A stretch of 64,000 bases of DNA from Hyalella azteca (Eukaryota; Arthropoda; Malacostraca; Amphipoda; Hyalellidae): NCBI RefSeq assembly GCF_000764305.2, contig NW_025931451.1, positions 857 to 64,856 of the forward strand, written 5' to 3'. This document shows, one piece after another, positions 34,262 through 46,624 of the stretch; within the stretch, counting starts at the first letter, position 1; each line of letters begins with the position of its first letter. Made by a program: the position numbers and the translations under genes. Under the pieces are notes generated by a model. The model saw only the letters and a list, made by a program, of their open reading frames with translations, was not told the DNA's origin and did no database searches.

Positions 34262-34960
34262 CATCAGTGCCTCGGCAGCCTCCGCTGGCAGGCCGTTCCA
34301 CCGACCGAGTGCTGCCTCTGATAAGTGTAACACCTTGGCTTCTTTAATTTAAACTGATTGCCCCTGGTGATCCTCTTAGTATCAGGCGTGAATAAATTCT
34401 CATTCCAGTGATTCATAAGAGTGTACTTGTACGTCTCTTTGAGGTCGCCGCAAACTCTCCCACATGTCATACTATGATGATAACAGGAACCTTCGTCCTC
34501 TCCAGACGCTGCTCATAAGACATATCCTTATTATATCAAGGGGTGAATCGAGTTCCTCTCCTCAAAACTTTTTCGTAAATATCTAGTTCTAGTCTTTCTC
34601 AAGCCTTGGTGACCCAGGCTAGGTTACAGAAATGTGGTCTAACGAGAGCCCCAAATAGTGTTCATTGTAACGATGTTGAGAAACTCTAATGATCTTTAAT
34701 GATCTTCTAATCAGACCCATAATCCTGATTGCCTTGTTAACCTGGATTTCAATGTGCTTCGAAAAGCTCAACTGGCTAGCAATGTTCACACCCAAATCCT
34801 TCTCCATCACAAACTCCTCCAAAACGGTTACACTGTTCAAGCCATGCTCTCTCGTTTCATAAGTGCACTTGTTTCTCTTGTTTCCAATACACGCTAAATA
34901 AATCACCATTAAAGTGATTACTCTAAGTTCATATGTTTCCTCATTTTCATCAGGCACATT
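34262..34960 (-). mobile_element. CR1/L2-like LINE fragment, inverted
   Basis: The - strand encodes EKDLGVNIASQLSFSKHIEIQ, VNKAIRIMGLIRRSL and, later, KRITRGNQFKLKKPRCYTYQR. This is the same C-terminal half as the + strand copies but more diverged, with a frameshift in between. Confidence 0.75.
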
Positions 34961-35711
34961 ATTTTCATCCTTTATGCACGCAGCACTATAATAACCAAGT
35001 TTACAAAAGAGTCAACAAGCTCTCCTTTAGAATACTGTGAATTTGCAATATGATTAGCTTCAGGATAATTGCACTGGTTACGCACTAGGCTATTCTCTCC
35101 CAAACACATTTCTTACTTTCTTCGGATGCTGCTCTTTTCATCTCGTCAATACAGAAGGACTCCTCTTGTGAGCGATCATCCATTGATCAGTTGATGAGTT
35201 TCTTACTCAAATGCAGTTCTGCGGGAGCCTAGAGATTGCACGCCAAAGTTTATCTACGTTTCGGCTTCAATCCAGATTTTTATGACCATTCTGGTTATGA
35301 AGGAGGTTATTAACATCAGGTGGTTCAATGAATATGTCATTTTCATTGTAGGTTTCCATTAGATGCCCTAAACTTTCATTCAGAGTGCGAGACCCGCAAA
35401 ATATATACTTGCTGATATTTAGATTAGATTGCAGCCTTTTCTTGTTTATATGCGTATAGTTACGATAAACGACCAGAGAACGCATTAAAATTTTCTAAGC
35501 GTTGAACGATTCTTTAGATGACGTTGGTAGATCAAAAGGCAGGTTTAGCAAGTAATAATACTCGAACTATGTTAACGACGTTTCGAATGTAACAACATTC
35601 ATTTTTAGGTTAAGAGAAACATTGAGTAACGAAATTTTTGTTAGACACAAGTGCATAATCTACGTAAATAGGATTAAAAACAAAAATTTCGAGCCAGAAA
35701 GTCCCTCCAGG

Positions 35712-35855
35712 ACTGCATGATGACGATGCTTGTGGTTCCTTCAGCACTGCATGATGACGATGCTGGTGGGTTCCTCCTGCACTGCATGATGACGATGCTG
35801 GTGGGTTCCTCCAGCACTGCATGATGACGATGCTGGTGGGTTCCTCCTGCACGGT
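35712..35855 (+). repeat. 35-bp minisatellite, four units
   Basis: Units of CACTGCATGATGACGATGCT then GGTGGGTTCCTCCTG, spaced exactly 35 bp at 35761, 35796 and 35831. The unit is not a multiple of three. Confidence 0.9.
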
Positions 35856-35989
35856 GCGAGCTGGAGAAGGGGATTCCTCCTGTGAGTTTGTCTTAGGATA
35901 TTCCTCTGCCCTCCAGACTGAAGATGGCAGGTGAGACGGTCTCAATGTCATGGTTGATGGTCAAATTACTCCAATGTAGTCCAAAGGAT

Positions 35990-37830
35990 GAAGAAGTATA
36001 CAACCTTATATGAAGCTAAATTCATAGACTACACCAGCCTCCTAGAGAACTTCCGCTTTTTGGCTGGGGCCATTGTTGAGTATAGTCCGGAATTTCACGT
36101 TGTTGTCACGGGTGTCAGCAACACTGATACTGATACTGATTACTTACTGATATTTGTACTCGAATCCTCCTAATTGTACCATGTACTAGCACCGTGCATT
36201 GCACGCTTCAAAATTAATAACAAGGCATGAGATTTTTGTTAATAATCTCAGTTAGCTACGGAAAACTTTACCTACAAACCTTACATTTTACCCCCAGAAT
36301 CTAAGAAATAAATTAATTTGATAATAATTATAGCTCGCTTTTCATGTCGCGCAATTTTGGGATTGAGCTTCTTTTCACCACGTCTCTAGAGACCGTCGCT
36401 GTAACAGCGCTGAGTTAACACTGATCATGCAATTTGTCATCAGTGAAGCCTGGCCTTGGTAAAAGGTTTGAATGTATGGCAAACAAGTTTTCATGCAGCC
36501 TTTTGTACCTGCGAATATTTTATTTGCAAGTAAATTATGTGGTACCGTATGGTATCGCAGGGAATGGGATAAGCGAACAACTCCGACATTTTTAGGACTA
36601 ATTTTTAAAACAAATTTTCGTGAAAATTTGTCAAAGAAATATTTCCATACATAAGTTTTTCAAATAAAACCTGATATTGACCAAAATAAAAACGAAATCA
36701 TTTCTTCACAAAAAGCTCCTACATACGTTGTCTGATTTTTTTTTTTTTTTGCCGCATCGTTTTCGCGCAGCCTATACACGCTAAGTTTGTTTTGCATGCA
36801 AAAGGTGTTGAAACACTTGAAACTTAGCGCTATTGTGATAATTTAAAAAGAAGCATACAAAAAATCTTACAACGGGCACATAGGAGCATTGAGAAGAAAT
36901 CGTTTCGTTGTTAATTACGTTAGGAACGCGTTAGATTTGATAAAGTTATGCGTGGCAAAAGAGCTAATAGTTTGTTCAAGAAATCGATCCCTAAATGCCC
37001 ACTATATCGGATCTGGGCAGGCGTCCAATAACACGAATTTCTTTAATTAAATTAACTCAATTTAAGAGATGGTTTGGTTTATTAATAGTCAACAAATTCA
37101 GCTATGCTGATTGATTTCTAATAAACTGATTTGTCTATCGTAAGTAGTTGAATGACAGCAAATTATGTCTTCGTAATTCATTATAACATTGTAATCATGT
37201 TGTTTTACTCAATAACATTTTTCAAACAAAGAATGATACTTGAAAACATCTCGTAAGGCAAATTCATCACATGTGTTCATTGACACCTCATGAAAAGTCA
37301 GTTCGTGTCTATCATGAAAAAAGTTTTCTTGTTACAGTTTAATCTTTTGAATAGCTGAAAAATTTTACAATGTAAGGTACAGAAATGAATAACCTTAGAG
37401 GGTCTCAGTTCCAAAAACTAGTAGAAATTGACTTCATATGTGATTTTCTATATATTTAGTACAGAATGTTTTGTATTTTGTATATATATTTTATTGAAAA
37501 CGGTATATACGACCAAAATTTTATAAAATGATCGAGCAAAATACTATAAGTATAAAATGCGAGAGAAACATTTCCAAATTAAAATATTTGTTAATGCAAG
37601 ACACGTCTGTGATGAAAATTTTTTGTAGGTCTGCGAAAAGACATGAACCTTAAAAAACGCTATGTTTCGGCTTCCAATACCACTGAACGACATACTTTTT
37701 CTGCACATTAACATTAGAAACCTGCAATTATATATAGAATGTTTCTCTGCCAACATATAATTGCTAAAGACGATCACTATGGCGCGAGAAAAAAATTCAT
37801 GACCAATTCTGACGATGGAATCAAAATTCA
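35990..37830. other. AT-rich region; no feature seen
   Basis: Only short open frames without recognisable content. Confidence 0.55.
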
Positions 37831-37837
37831 TCTCACT

Positions 37838-38150
37838 ATTTTCAGCCCATTTTCTCATTTATGGAAAAAAGGCGCTAATGTGCTCGTCATGTCCGTCTGT
37901 CTGTCTGTGACTTCACGTTTTCGTCGACGAAAAAATGCTATCTCTGTCACTCACTGCAGTGAGTACTGAGTTATATTACCAAGTTTTTCGTAGCTTCGTT
38001 TCGTGTCTGTCTGTCTGTCATCAAAAATTCAGACCTTGATTTAGAGCTCTTCTAAACATCCTAGAAACTTGAAATTTGGCAAGCATGCTTAACAATTCAA
38101 GATTTGATCATCAGAAATAATCATGTAAAAATTTTTTAAGAAAAAAATAT
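37838..38150 (+). repeat. Dispersed repeat with (GTCT)n core, copy 2
   Basis: Shares its first 150 bp with 12700-12870. A second GTCTGTCTGTCTG run follows, then TAGAAACTTGAAATTTGGCA. Confidence 0.75.
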
Positions 38151-38332
38151 GAAAAAATTAAAAAAAACACTAAAAATTCACGGTTTGGAATTAAGTTTTT
38201 TCTCGAACATCCACAATTGCCAACCCTGGAAATTGATTTGAATTGCTTAAATTGCTAACTAAAAAGTAGAAAATGAATATATAAAAAAATTAAAAAAACA
38301 CGTTTTTCTGGTTTTTACAAACTAAAAATAGT

Positions 38333-38518
38333 GAAATAAAACAACAACAAAAACTTAAAAAAAAAACGTTTTCTTAACGGACAAAAAGAAAAACATTTAC
38401 TATTACATAAAATTACATAACATTTTACATAACTTTAATTTTATGTAGTAGTAAATGTTTTTCTTTTTTGTCTGTTAAGAAAACGTGTTTTTTTAAGTTT
38501 TTTTTTTTTGTTTTATTT
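38333..38518. repeat. Inverted repeat with about 80-bp arms
   Basis: AACGTTTTCTTAACGGACAA and AAACATTTACTATTACATAA face their near complements across about 20 bases. Probably a small foldback element. Confidence 0.8.
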
Positions 38519-38663
38519 TTTTATTCATCATGCAAAACGAAACTCCCGTTGAATAAATAATATCAAACTTTTATTCCATCGTTATGCATATCTCGATAGC
38601 AATCTTATTTTGAATTTCGTTACTAAATTATCTCGATATATTCACACAAACAATGACCGAATC

Positions 38664-39119
38664 GACACTTCAGCGGACTCGGCTGCGGACTGGCCTGCGG
38701 ACTCGAATCAAAACCTAACTTGACGTTCAACTCACCCAGCCATAAATCCATAAATAATGAACGGATTTCATTCAAATTTGAAACATAAATAGATGATATC
38801 ATTAATTCGTGGACGAAATTTTTTCAAATTTTTACATCAATGACTTTTTTATTAATACGGAAAACCTAACTTCACGTTCACCTCGCAGGTTAGGTCCTAG
38901 TCAGGTCAAGTTTCAGTATTTTGTGGCATTCGAAAAAAGTAATTGATGTAAAAATTTGAAAAAATTCCGTCCACAAATTACAGATATTATCTACTTATAT
39001 TTCAAATTTGAATAAAATCCGTTCATTATTTATGGATTTATGGCTGGGTGAGTTGAACGTCAAGTTAGGTTTTGATTCGAGTCCGCAGGCCAGTCCGCAG
39101 CCGAGTCCGCTGAAGTGTC
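38664..39119. mobile_element. 456-bp foldback element with about 190-bp arms
   Basis: Ends GACACTTCAGCGGACTCGGC and complement. The arms pair through GCGGACTGGCCTGCGGACTC, AAACCTAACTTGACGTTCAA and CATAAATCCATAAATAATGA with few mismatches. TGACCG lies outside both ends, a possible worn target duplication. No ORF. Confidence 0.85.
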
Positions 39120-41980
39120 TGACCGGTCAAACAATGAAGAATTTTTCTTAATTTATGTTTTAAATAAAACTTTCAAATGATCTTATTCGATTTTGAGATG
39201 ATCTTTGAGGAGTTTTATGTTTGTTTGGCTACTAAACCATAATACAATGGCCAATGGGTGAACTAATTGCACGATCTGTAATTTTGAGAGTTTATATTTG
39301 TGTCTCCATCTCTATGTATACCGATCACAAACATATGCTTATTACTCACAAATTTAAAAGATAATACATACATTTTTGACCTCGTTTAAAATTTTTACAT
39401 GCATTGTTTTTTGCTGGGCATTACTTTCATTCATATGAATCTGTGGCGAATTCCTATGTTGTAATTTGATTGTAAAAAGGTCACGGCTGTGTGCCGCGCG
39501 CCTGTAGTTGACATCGCACTACCGCGCCGTTGTGTGAGGGCGAGTGTGTGCGTTGGTGCGTCGGTGGCTCCGTTACAAGCTGTAGCGTCACTCGTGCAGA
39601 AGGCGAGAGAAACCGGTGAAATTAAGAAAGCGGTCGTCTAACTGATTGGAAAACGGCATAGAAAACTGTTTGCGGGTCATTCCTCTTGCGTGGTAGTTAG
39701 CATGAAAAAAAAACCGCGTCGATGCAGCGACATGCGATCGTGCAGCTGCATTCTGGAGCGCGGGACGAACGTGAATCAGAGTGTGCTTCCTAACTTGCTC
39801 ACGTTGATCTTGCTGCCAGCCCGGCCATGATGCATAGCGGTATAATTGCGAATTATAAACTTGATAACTAATAAACACTCGATGGTAACCTAATTCTGCC
39901 CAACAATAACTCGAATATTATTCATACAACATAGTATAACTAAAAATAACCGGTAATCAAACTAATCCGCTAAAGCCATTTTACGTTTAATCGTGCTTTA
40001 AGACTCATACGTGTTCATATAGAAGTAATTAATAATAGTAATCAATAGACATATCACTTGATAACACTTTATTAATAATCACATTATCAACCAGATTAAG
40101 GCTACCGCTAATTTCACGATAATTTTATGTAGATCCTTGTGACACGCCCACGCACTCACACAGGATGCTATGTTGTAAGAAGCTTTCCAATTGGGTATCT
40201 AGTTTTTGAAGCGCAAAGCAACATGATACTCTTATTTGGAACACTATGGTACACTCTCATTTTAAACTCTTGAAATAAACTATAACAAATTTTCAACCAT
40301 TTATTTTTTTAACCATTTATTTAAACTATTTATTTAATTTTTTATTAAGAATATTAGGACGTAATGACAGAGCCCGATCTAACATTGAGAACGAGAACTC
40401 TATCCTGAAACTATGACCGGTAATAGCATAACATATCACAAATACATCATTTAAAATATCCTGAAATTTATCGCACCAAATGCGATCACATTTCTCTGAC
40501 TGTACCTCTGCCTCAGTATACGCTATACTGAAGTGCAATGAACGTACGATAGAAGTGTAACTTTTCGTATTTGCGCATCTGACTTTCATCACAGTTAGTG
40601 TACGGCAGTATAAATATATAAGAGTATTGGTATAGCTTGGCAGAAGATGTTATTTTGTGCGAGTTTGACTTGCATTAAACGTTAGGTAGGAGGAAGCGTT
40701 AACTCATTGAAGAGACTAACCAGATTACTAATATTCGGCATTCGCGTTCTTTAATCGGACTCGCATCTCTGATACCCTCTTAGTCGTAATTAACAATGCA
40801 ATTAACACTTTAATATAATAATTATGATTATAATCGGCATTATTGCCATTGGTGAGTGTGCTGTTAATTATGTTAATTATGCCATGAATGTATTGATTTA
40901 CGGAATGGTTAACATTGCCGGTGAGCAGCTAAAGGAATTGTAGTTAATCTAATGACACTTTCAATGATAGTCAATGATACTGTAAGTGCAGATAATTATT
41001 GCTCTGCGATACTTCTTATCGCCGTATCTTTTGACTGCCTCGATGGTGCCTCAGATTTAATTTTACAAGCAAGAAAGTTGATCGGACTTTCTTCCAACTA
41101 GAATCTAGGTGCATGCAGGAGGGCTTTGGCTTCCTTTCCTGGCAGAACTTTTACGTAAACTTTCTATCACGGGCCATGTTCGCTGTGAGTATAAATATCA
41201 GTTAAAACTTTCTTACACGAGCCTTATTCGTTTTGGAGAACATAGTCATCACAAAAGTTCTTTTAAATGGCCTTATTCGGTGAGACTTAACTATCATTGT
41301 AAACTTTCTTCTGTTTCAACAACAGTTTTAAAAGCATTGAAATTTTCTCTATATCTTGCTATTTCAGCATGAAATAATGACAATTTGTAATAAAATTATA
41401 GCCTCAGCATGAAAACATATTTTGGCAGACGGAAGCCGAGAAGTCCACAAAATCCCAGTCCCGTAATCAAGTGTCTCCTAAATTAACCGTCTAAATGTTA
41501 TCAACATTATTCTGCTAGTCAGCTAGTGGATAATCGCTAACTGATTACAGTAATTTTGGAGTTAAGAACGAGCACTCATAAACTTAATAGGCAATAAGTA
41601 TCGTTCTACGATGATCTTTGCATTTATATGATCAATAATGGTAAATGAGAAAAAATAGACCTGAAAATGTCCATGGAACTTTTAATTATCCACTCCACAC
41701 AACTATCTGAAGTTTGTATCTATATATGAATCCTTAATAGATGTATCAGTATAAAAGTTATTCATTAAGTAGGGCTTAAATTGAACGGGGTTTATTTATT
41801 AACTTTTCAGCTCACGATACCGAGTTTCTGAAAAAAATAAGAGCATGAGGCAATTTCGAAGGCCAAGCAATTGTAGCCCGACAACGTGTCAATAATGCGG
41901 ACGCAGCATGGAGCTAAACGTCCGGTATTTAGTGCCTAATACGCTTCAAATGCTCAGTCCTAAATCCGCTCGCTGCGAAA
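39120..41980. other. Region without recognised gene
   Basis: A GC-rich patch at 39480-39570 (GTGCCGCGCGCCTGTAG) stands out but has no coding or RNA signature. The rest is AT-rich. Confidence 0.5.
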
Positions 41981-41984
41981 CTAG

Positions 41985-42255
41985 AACTGGACCTAGTTAT
42001 AGTATCCGTTATCTAGGACATGTAACGTTCCCTATAGCGTGCGCTAAGATGCCTGAAAACTACCTAGTTCTAGTACTCGTCATCTGGACCACGCAGCGTT
42101 TTGTATAGCGTGCGCTAGGTTACCCGAACAGAATCTTGTTCTAGGACCCGTTATCTAGGACGCGCAGCGTTCCTAATATAGCGCACCATAGGATACCCGA
42201 AAGTGTATCCCCGAACCTAGTTTTAGTTCCCGTTACCTAGGGCACGTTACATGTG
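41985..42255 (+). repeat. Diverged tandem repeat of about 75 bp, about 3.5 units
   Basis: Units share CCGTTATCTAGGAC, GCGTTCC and TATAGCGTGCGCTA in fixed order. Confidence 0.75.
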
Positions 42256-42429
42256 AAGTTTCAGGAATCCCAATTACTTCTAAAGCCTGTTTTTTCTTTG
42301 GTCAGTAGTGCGTCCAGGAGGTGTTATTGGGCTCGTGCACTGCATGCATGAGCATACTACCTGCGGTATATTTAAATATTTCTATAGATTTCAAATTCTC
42401 GGACAGTATGGTTTCTCTAATCCATTAAA

Positions 42430-42585
42430 CACAGAATTAAGTCCCTGTTATCCACCAGATGCACCGGTGAATAATTTTACCCGCTATTCATGAGACACAG
42501 AAGTCCCCGCGTTACCCACCAGATGCACCGGCTAATAATTTTACCCGCTATTCACTGCGCACAGAAGTCCCCGTTACTCACAAAA
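42430..42585 (+). repeat. 65-bp tandem repeat, about 2.3 units
   Basis: CACAGAAGTCCCCG, CACCAGATGCACCGG and AATAATTTTACCCGCTATTC recur at 66 and 64 bp. Confidence 0.8.
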
Positions 42586-43108
42586 AGGAGCTGCAGTTAC
42601 AACCCTCGATGACAGAGACCCGTCCATTGCCAGGCAATTGTCGCAGCCTCACAGGAAGACAGGTTCACGACGAGCTCATCCAAAACCAATCAGTGCCAAC
42701 AAATAAATCTTAAACCACCTACCTGCTCACATGCCTGCAACGGGACCAAGCTAACTGCAGCCTCTCTGCTCGAGTTTTAGCATGACAGACCCGCAGTCAT
42801 GTTGTCTCAATGATGCTCAAATTGAAATGATTACGTGACAGACCAACAGTCACCTTATCTCGATGACGTACAAATTTATTTGATCGAACTATATAGGTTT
42901 GACGATAACGTTCGGACGTGAAAGATCACATGACAATTAGGCAGTCAAACGGTCCAGGGTGGGCCAAATATGAATATCAAAGTACCATTGATTGACGCGT
43001 TAAATAGATATTTCTGTGATATCAAGCACACACAATTTCTGCTGAAGAGGTACACATAATTTCCGCCACACAAACATGTTTCCTTATCATACCGAAACAT
43101 CGACAGAC

Positions 43109-43297
43109 ATTGCAACCATAGCGGCAGTCATTGCCACCATAGTGGCAGTCATTGCAACCATAGTGGCAGTCATTGCAACCATAGTGAAAGTCATTGCAAC
43201 CATTGTGGCAATCATTGCAACCATAGTGGCAGTCATTGCAACCATAGCGGCAGTCATTGCAGCAATAGTGAAAGTCATTGCCGCAATAATGGCCAGC
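43109..43297 (+). repeat. 21-bp minisatellite, nine units
   Basis: Units ATTGCAACCATAGTGGCAGTC. One frame is open from 43076 to 43420 (IATIVAV repeated) and the opposite strand is open as well. Reads as a hydrophobic repeat, but nothing else supports a gene. Confidence 0.9.
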
Positions 43298-43786
43298 GAG
43301 ATGTCTAATTTTCTTTTTTTATTTTCCAGAGCTGCTGCAAGATGCCATGCAATATTGTTGTATGACAGGGATGATATAAAAAAACCATATATCATGCTAA
43401 TAATTGATTTATTATTTTGAATAAAATCTTACGACAACATTTAAATTTCGTGGAATATTTTTGTACCACCCATGTGCTTTCCTGGACAGTTTTACAAAGT
43501 TCATATTAGAGACAGAGAATTAAATGCAGCGGTGACTAGTTCAACTGAAAACTTAGCCAAATTTAGCTATGGTCTGATTGCTTATTGGCATAATATGTAA
43601 AAGATCATGGATCCTAATTTGTGATAAAAAACGTATGCAGTTTCAAAAGGTTTTGTTCTTGCATTTCGTTCACTTACTTGCATTGATATTGTTTTTCCTT
43701 TGACAGTACAATTATTATTTCCAAATAACTTATTTTCCTTACGAATGATTCTCAATTTTTCCGCAGAATTTAATACTGCCCCTGGC

Positions 43787-43832
43787 GCCGTCATATCGCT
43801 GCCGTCATATCGCTGCCGTCATATCGCTGCCG
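43787..43832 (+). repeat. 14-bp tandem repeat, three units
   Basis: GCCGTCATATCGCT repeated exactly three times. Confidence 0.9.
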
Positions 43833-44396
43833 TGCGTGGGAGACATTAAGTGACCAATGCAATTTTTTCGACAGCGCCATGTTCTATCATTTCTAAATTA
43901 ATGAAAGATTTTAAGTATTCATAATTGTTTCTAATTAATCTGCTCATGAATTTGTAGAGATTACAATAGCGAAATGCCCAATCTCATAGAAAATAAAATT
44001 AGTGCAATATTAGCTCGCTTATTTGCTGCTGCGTGGACGCTTATAATCGACGTTTCAATATGTGAATTAAAATGTTAACCTTGAAGAAGCAAAATTCGTG
44101 AATAAAGCCAGGGATGAGAATTCGCTTGATTGAGATCTTGGAATTCTTGCGGTTGACACAGTTTAGATATTAATATTTATTGAAGAGTTTAAAATTGTCA
44201 CGGCATATTCTTCTTAGATGTTAATGAGTAGTATAGATAATAGGTGTACCGTCACACTTTGCATAAACAGCTTAAATCATAGGCCACCACAACCATTTAC
44301 CCCGAATCTTGTCTAACAGTTGGAAATGCGAACTCCGGCCACAATCATAGAATAGAATAGAAGTAACGTCGTTGAAGAAATAGGCCCATGGCACGG

Positions 44397-44887
44397 AATC
44401 ATGCACGGAATCGAAATAGAATAGGTAGGAAATTAAACATGTCGTAAAATATACGTCATTTGCTGAGGTTAGGTTCAAGCCAGGAACAAGTTCCTATGGC
44501 GAGAATCACATAGGGTGGTTAAGTTAGGGTTGATTAGGGTACGGCAAAGTTAGTTCAGGTTAGGTTAGGTTAGGATAGGTTAAGTTAGGTTAGGTTGTGT
44601 TGGGTTAGGTAAGGTTAGGCAAGGTAAGGTTAGGTGAAGTAAGGTTAAGTGAGGTAAGATTAGGTTAGGACAGGTAGGATATGTCAGGCTGTGTTCAGTT
44701 CGGTTAGGTTATGTTAGGGTTTTTGGCTAGGTAAAACTAATGTAAGATTGTTTTAAACACTAATGATACACACAGGAAAAGGCCACAATTGGGGGATTGC
44801 TGTGTTTAGTAGGAAATGTGTGGCAAAAAGAAGAAGAAGAGAGAAAAAGAAAAAAAAAATAAAAAAAGTATAGCGGCTGATCTGGTT
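44397..44887 (+). repeat. 492-bp duplicated segment with TTAGG-like repeats, copy 2
   Basis: Direct-repeat partner of 33482-33973, 10.9 kb away. The left flank (44355-44392) is the inverted tail of a dispersed repeat (GAAGAAATAGGCCCATGG). Homology stops at CTGGTT on the right in both copies. Confidence 0.95.
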
Positions 44888-46375
44888 GGAAATTTACAGA
44901 GAATGGAGCTCCGTTGCATGATCCGGTCTTAGCTTTTTAAATCATTTTTATTTCTCCAGCAACAGCGTTCGGTTTTGATGGACGAGTTACTAGGATGCAG
45001 GCATTGACCATACACTAATTCATGGCATCTAAGAAGATAGTCATTTCTTCCAACATATGCGGAATGACGTCACGAGAAATGAAAACTCCGAATTTGATAT
45101 TGTACGAAGTATTGTACAGCAGGCGTACATTTGACAAAACAAATTTTGTGGCAAAAAGTAAAGATTCAGTCGCCACGTGATGAGAAGTGACGGCCGGTGA
45201 CTACAACGCCAGATTGGTAGTGATCCTGATTTTCAAAAGTTCAATTGAAATTGTTCACCAATTTCTTCCTTTTTCCTTAAGCTCAGATTATAGTTGTTGA
45301 TGACTTATGGAACTAAAACAAAAAAATATATATTACGAGAAGGCTTGGGTGCGATAAATAAGTGTGGTAATCTTTCTTCTTTGTAGATATCTAGCGGCAT
45401 ATTCATTGAAAAAAATAAAAAAAAAAACATTGAAAACGTTCTCGTAGGCTACAAAATTGTAATATTTACTTCGAAATTAATCTCATTTCGCTATTAGTAT
45501 TCATAGACTCTTATAACGAGGCATTCCGGTTGTGCAAGTTTCTAACCCGTCCTTACACAAAGTTATCAACTCACAAGCTCGCACAAAAACCGTTGTTGAT
45601 TTTTAGCCCCTTTGTATTCAAGATTAGACAGAAACAAAGGACGCCTCATCTTGACATGCTCCGCGCAAGAAATTTATCATATTCAGTTGACGAGGCTCAA
45701 TGGGGAGGTTTTTTTGCCGTACGGCTTTTATCATCTTGCCATACAGGACTTCTTTGATGATCAGACCGCACTTTTAATTATCTTGTCACCCAGGAGAGGC
45801 CATTGAAGAATTATTGATAGTTGGCCGAGCGGCAAAGGCGTGAACCGTTCCCATCTCATAAGACAAGTCGGAGAATTATAGCTTGTTTGCCGTATCGGTT
45901 GAGCTCTGTTTAATTAATATGTAATACAGTTTGTATGGAACCTCTCAATGGTGCAATGCAGTGTTATACAATCGCTATCGACCGATCGCTAGAATCTTGT
46001 CCAGATAGAGATAGCAATTTGTGTTATAAAATTCCGAAGAATAATAAATTATAAGATACGTAACTAAGAGTAGTAATAATTCAAAAAGTTTTTTATACGT
46101 CTCAAATATAGTAATTTCTTTTCTCCAATTTTCGTCACTGGTATGTATCCATATAGAATAATTACGTATGTTTTTTTATCCAAATGGTCATTTGTCCAAT
46201 GGTTTTTTGTCATTTGTCGAAATGATCATTTGTTCAAAAACCATTTGTCCAAATGGTTTTTGACAAATGACATAAACTCAACTAATAAGACTAACCGGTA
46301 TGCACACAAATTAATACAATTTATATCACCATACAAATTTCATCAAATCTGAATTTTTACTTTCATCAAGATCAA
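44888..46375. other. Region without recognised gene
   Basis: 45815-45840 (GTTGGCCGAGCGGCAAAGGC) resembles a tRNA A box but has no matching B box. 46180-46275 is a cluster of CATTTGTCCAAATGG inverted words. Confidence 0.5.
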
Positions 46376-46620
46376 GTTGGCTCAGTGGTTACAGTTCGGA
46401 ACACCATGATTGGAGCAGAGAGGTGCGGGTTCGATCCCAGCTCTGTGCGCCAGTTTCTGGTCAGAGTCGGCGAGGCCGGGTGGTTAAGCACAGCAGAATT
46501 ATAGCAGTGAGTTGCGAGTTCGAGACCGCAACAAGCTGTGAATGTTCTGCAATGTTAAGAATCGGCGACAGGCCTCCGGTCTACTAAACGCTGAAACCGC
46601 AATTATTATTGTTATTATTG
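46376..46620 (+). mobile_element. Dimeric tRNA-derived SINE with LINE-like tail
   Basis: The first tRNA-like unit has an A box TTGGCTCAGTGGTTA and B box GGTTCGATCCC; the second has GCCGGGTGGTTAAGC and GAGTTCGAGACC. Then comes AAGAATCGGCGACAGGCC, shared with LINE 3' ends here, and an (ATT)n tail. Likely transcribed by RNA polymerase III when intact. Confidence 0.75.
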
Positions 46621-46624
46621 ATTT

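Noticed and set aside
35267..35485. 72-residue - strand frame next to a LINE
   Set aside because: Does not match RT or any known LINE segment; no support beyond being open.
46376..46455. Functional tRNA gene
   Set aside because: A and B boxes are present, but a second tRNA-like unit and a LINE-type tail follow directly, so it is a SINE.
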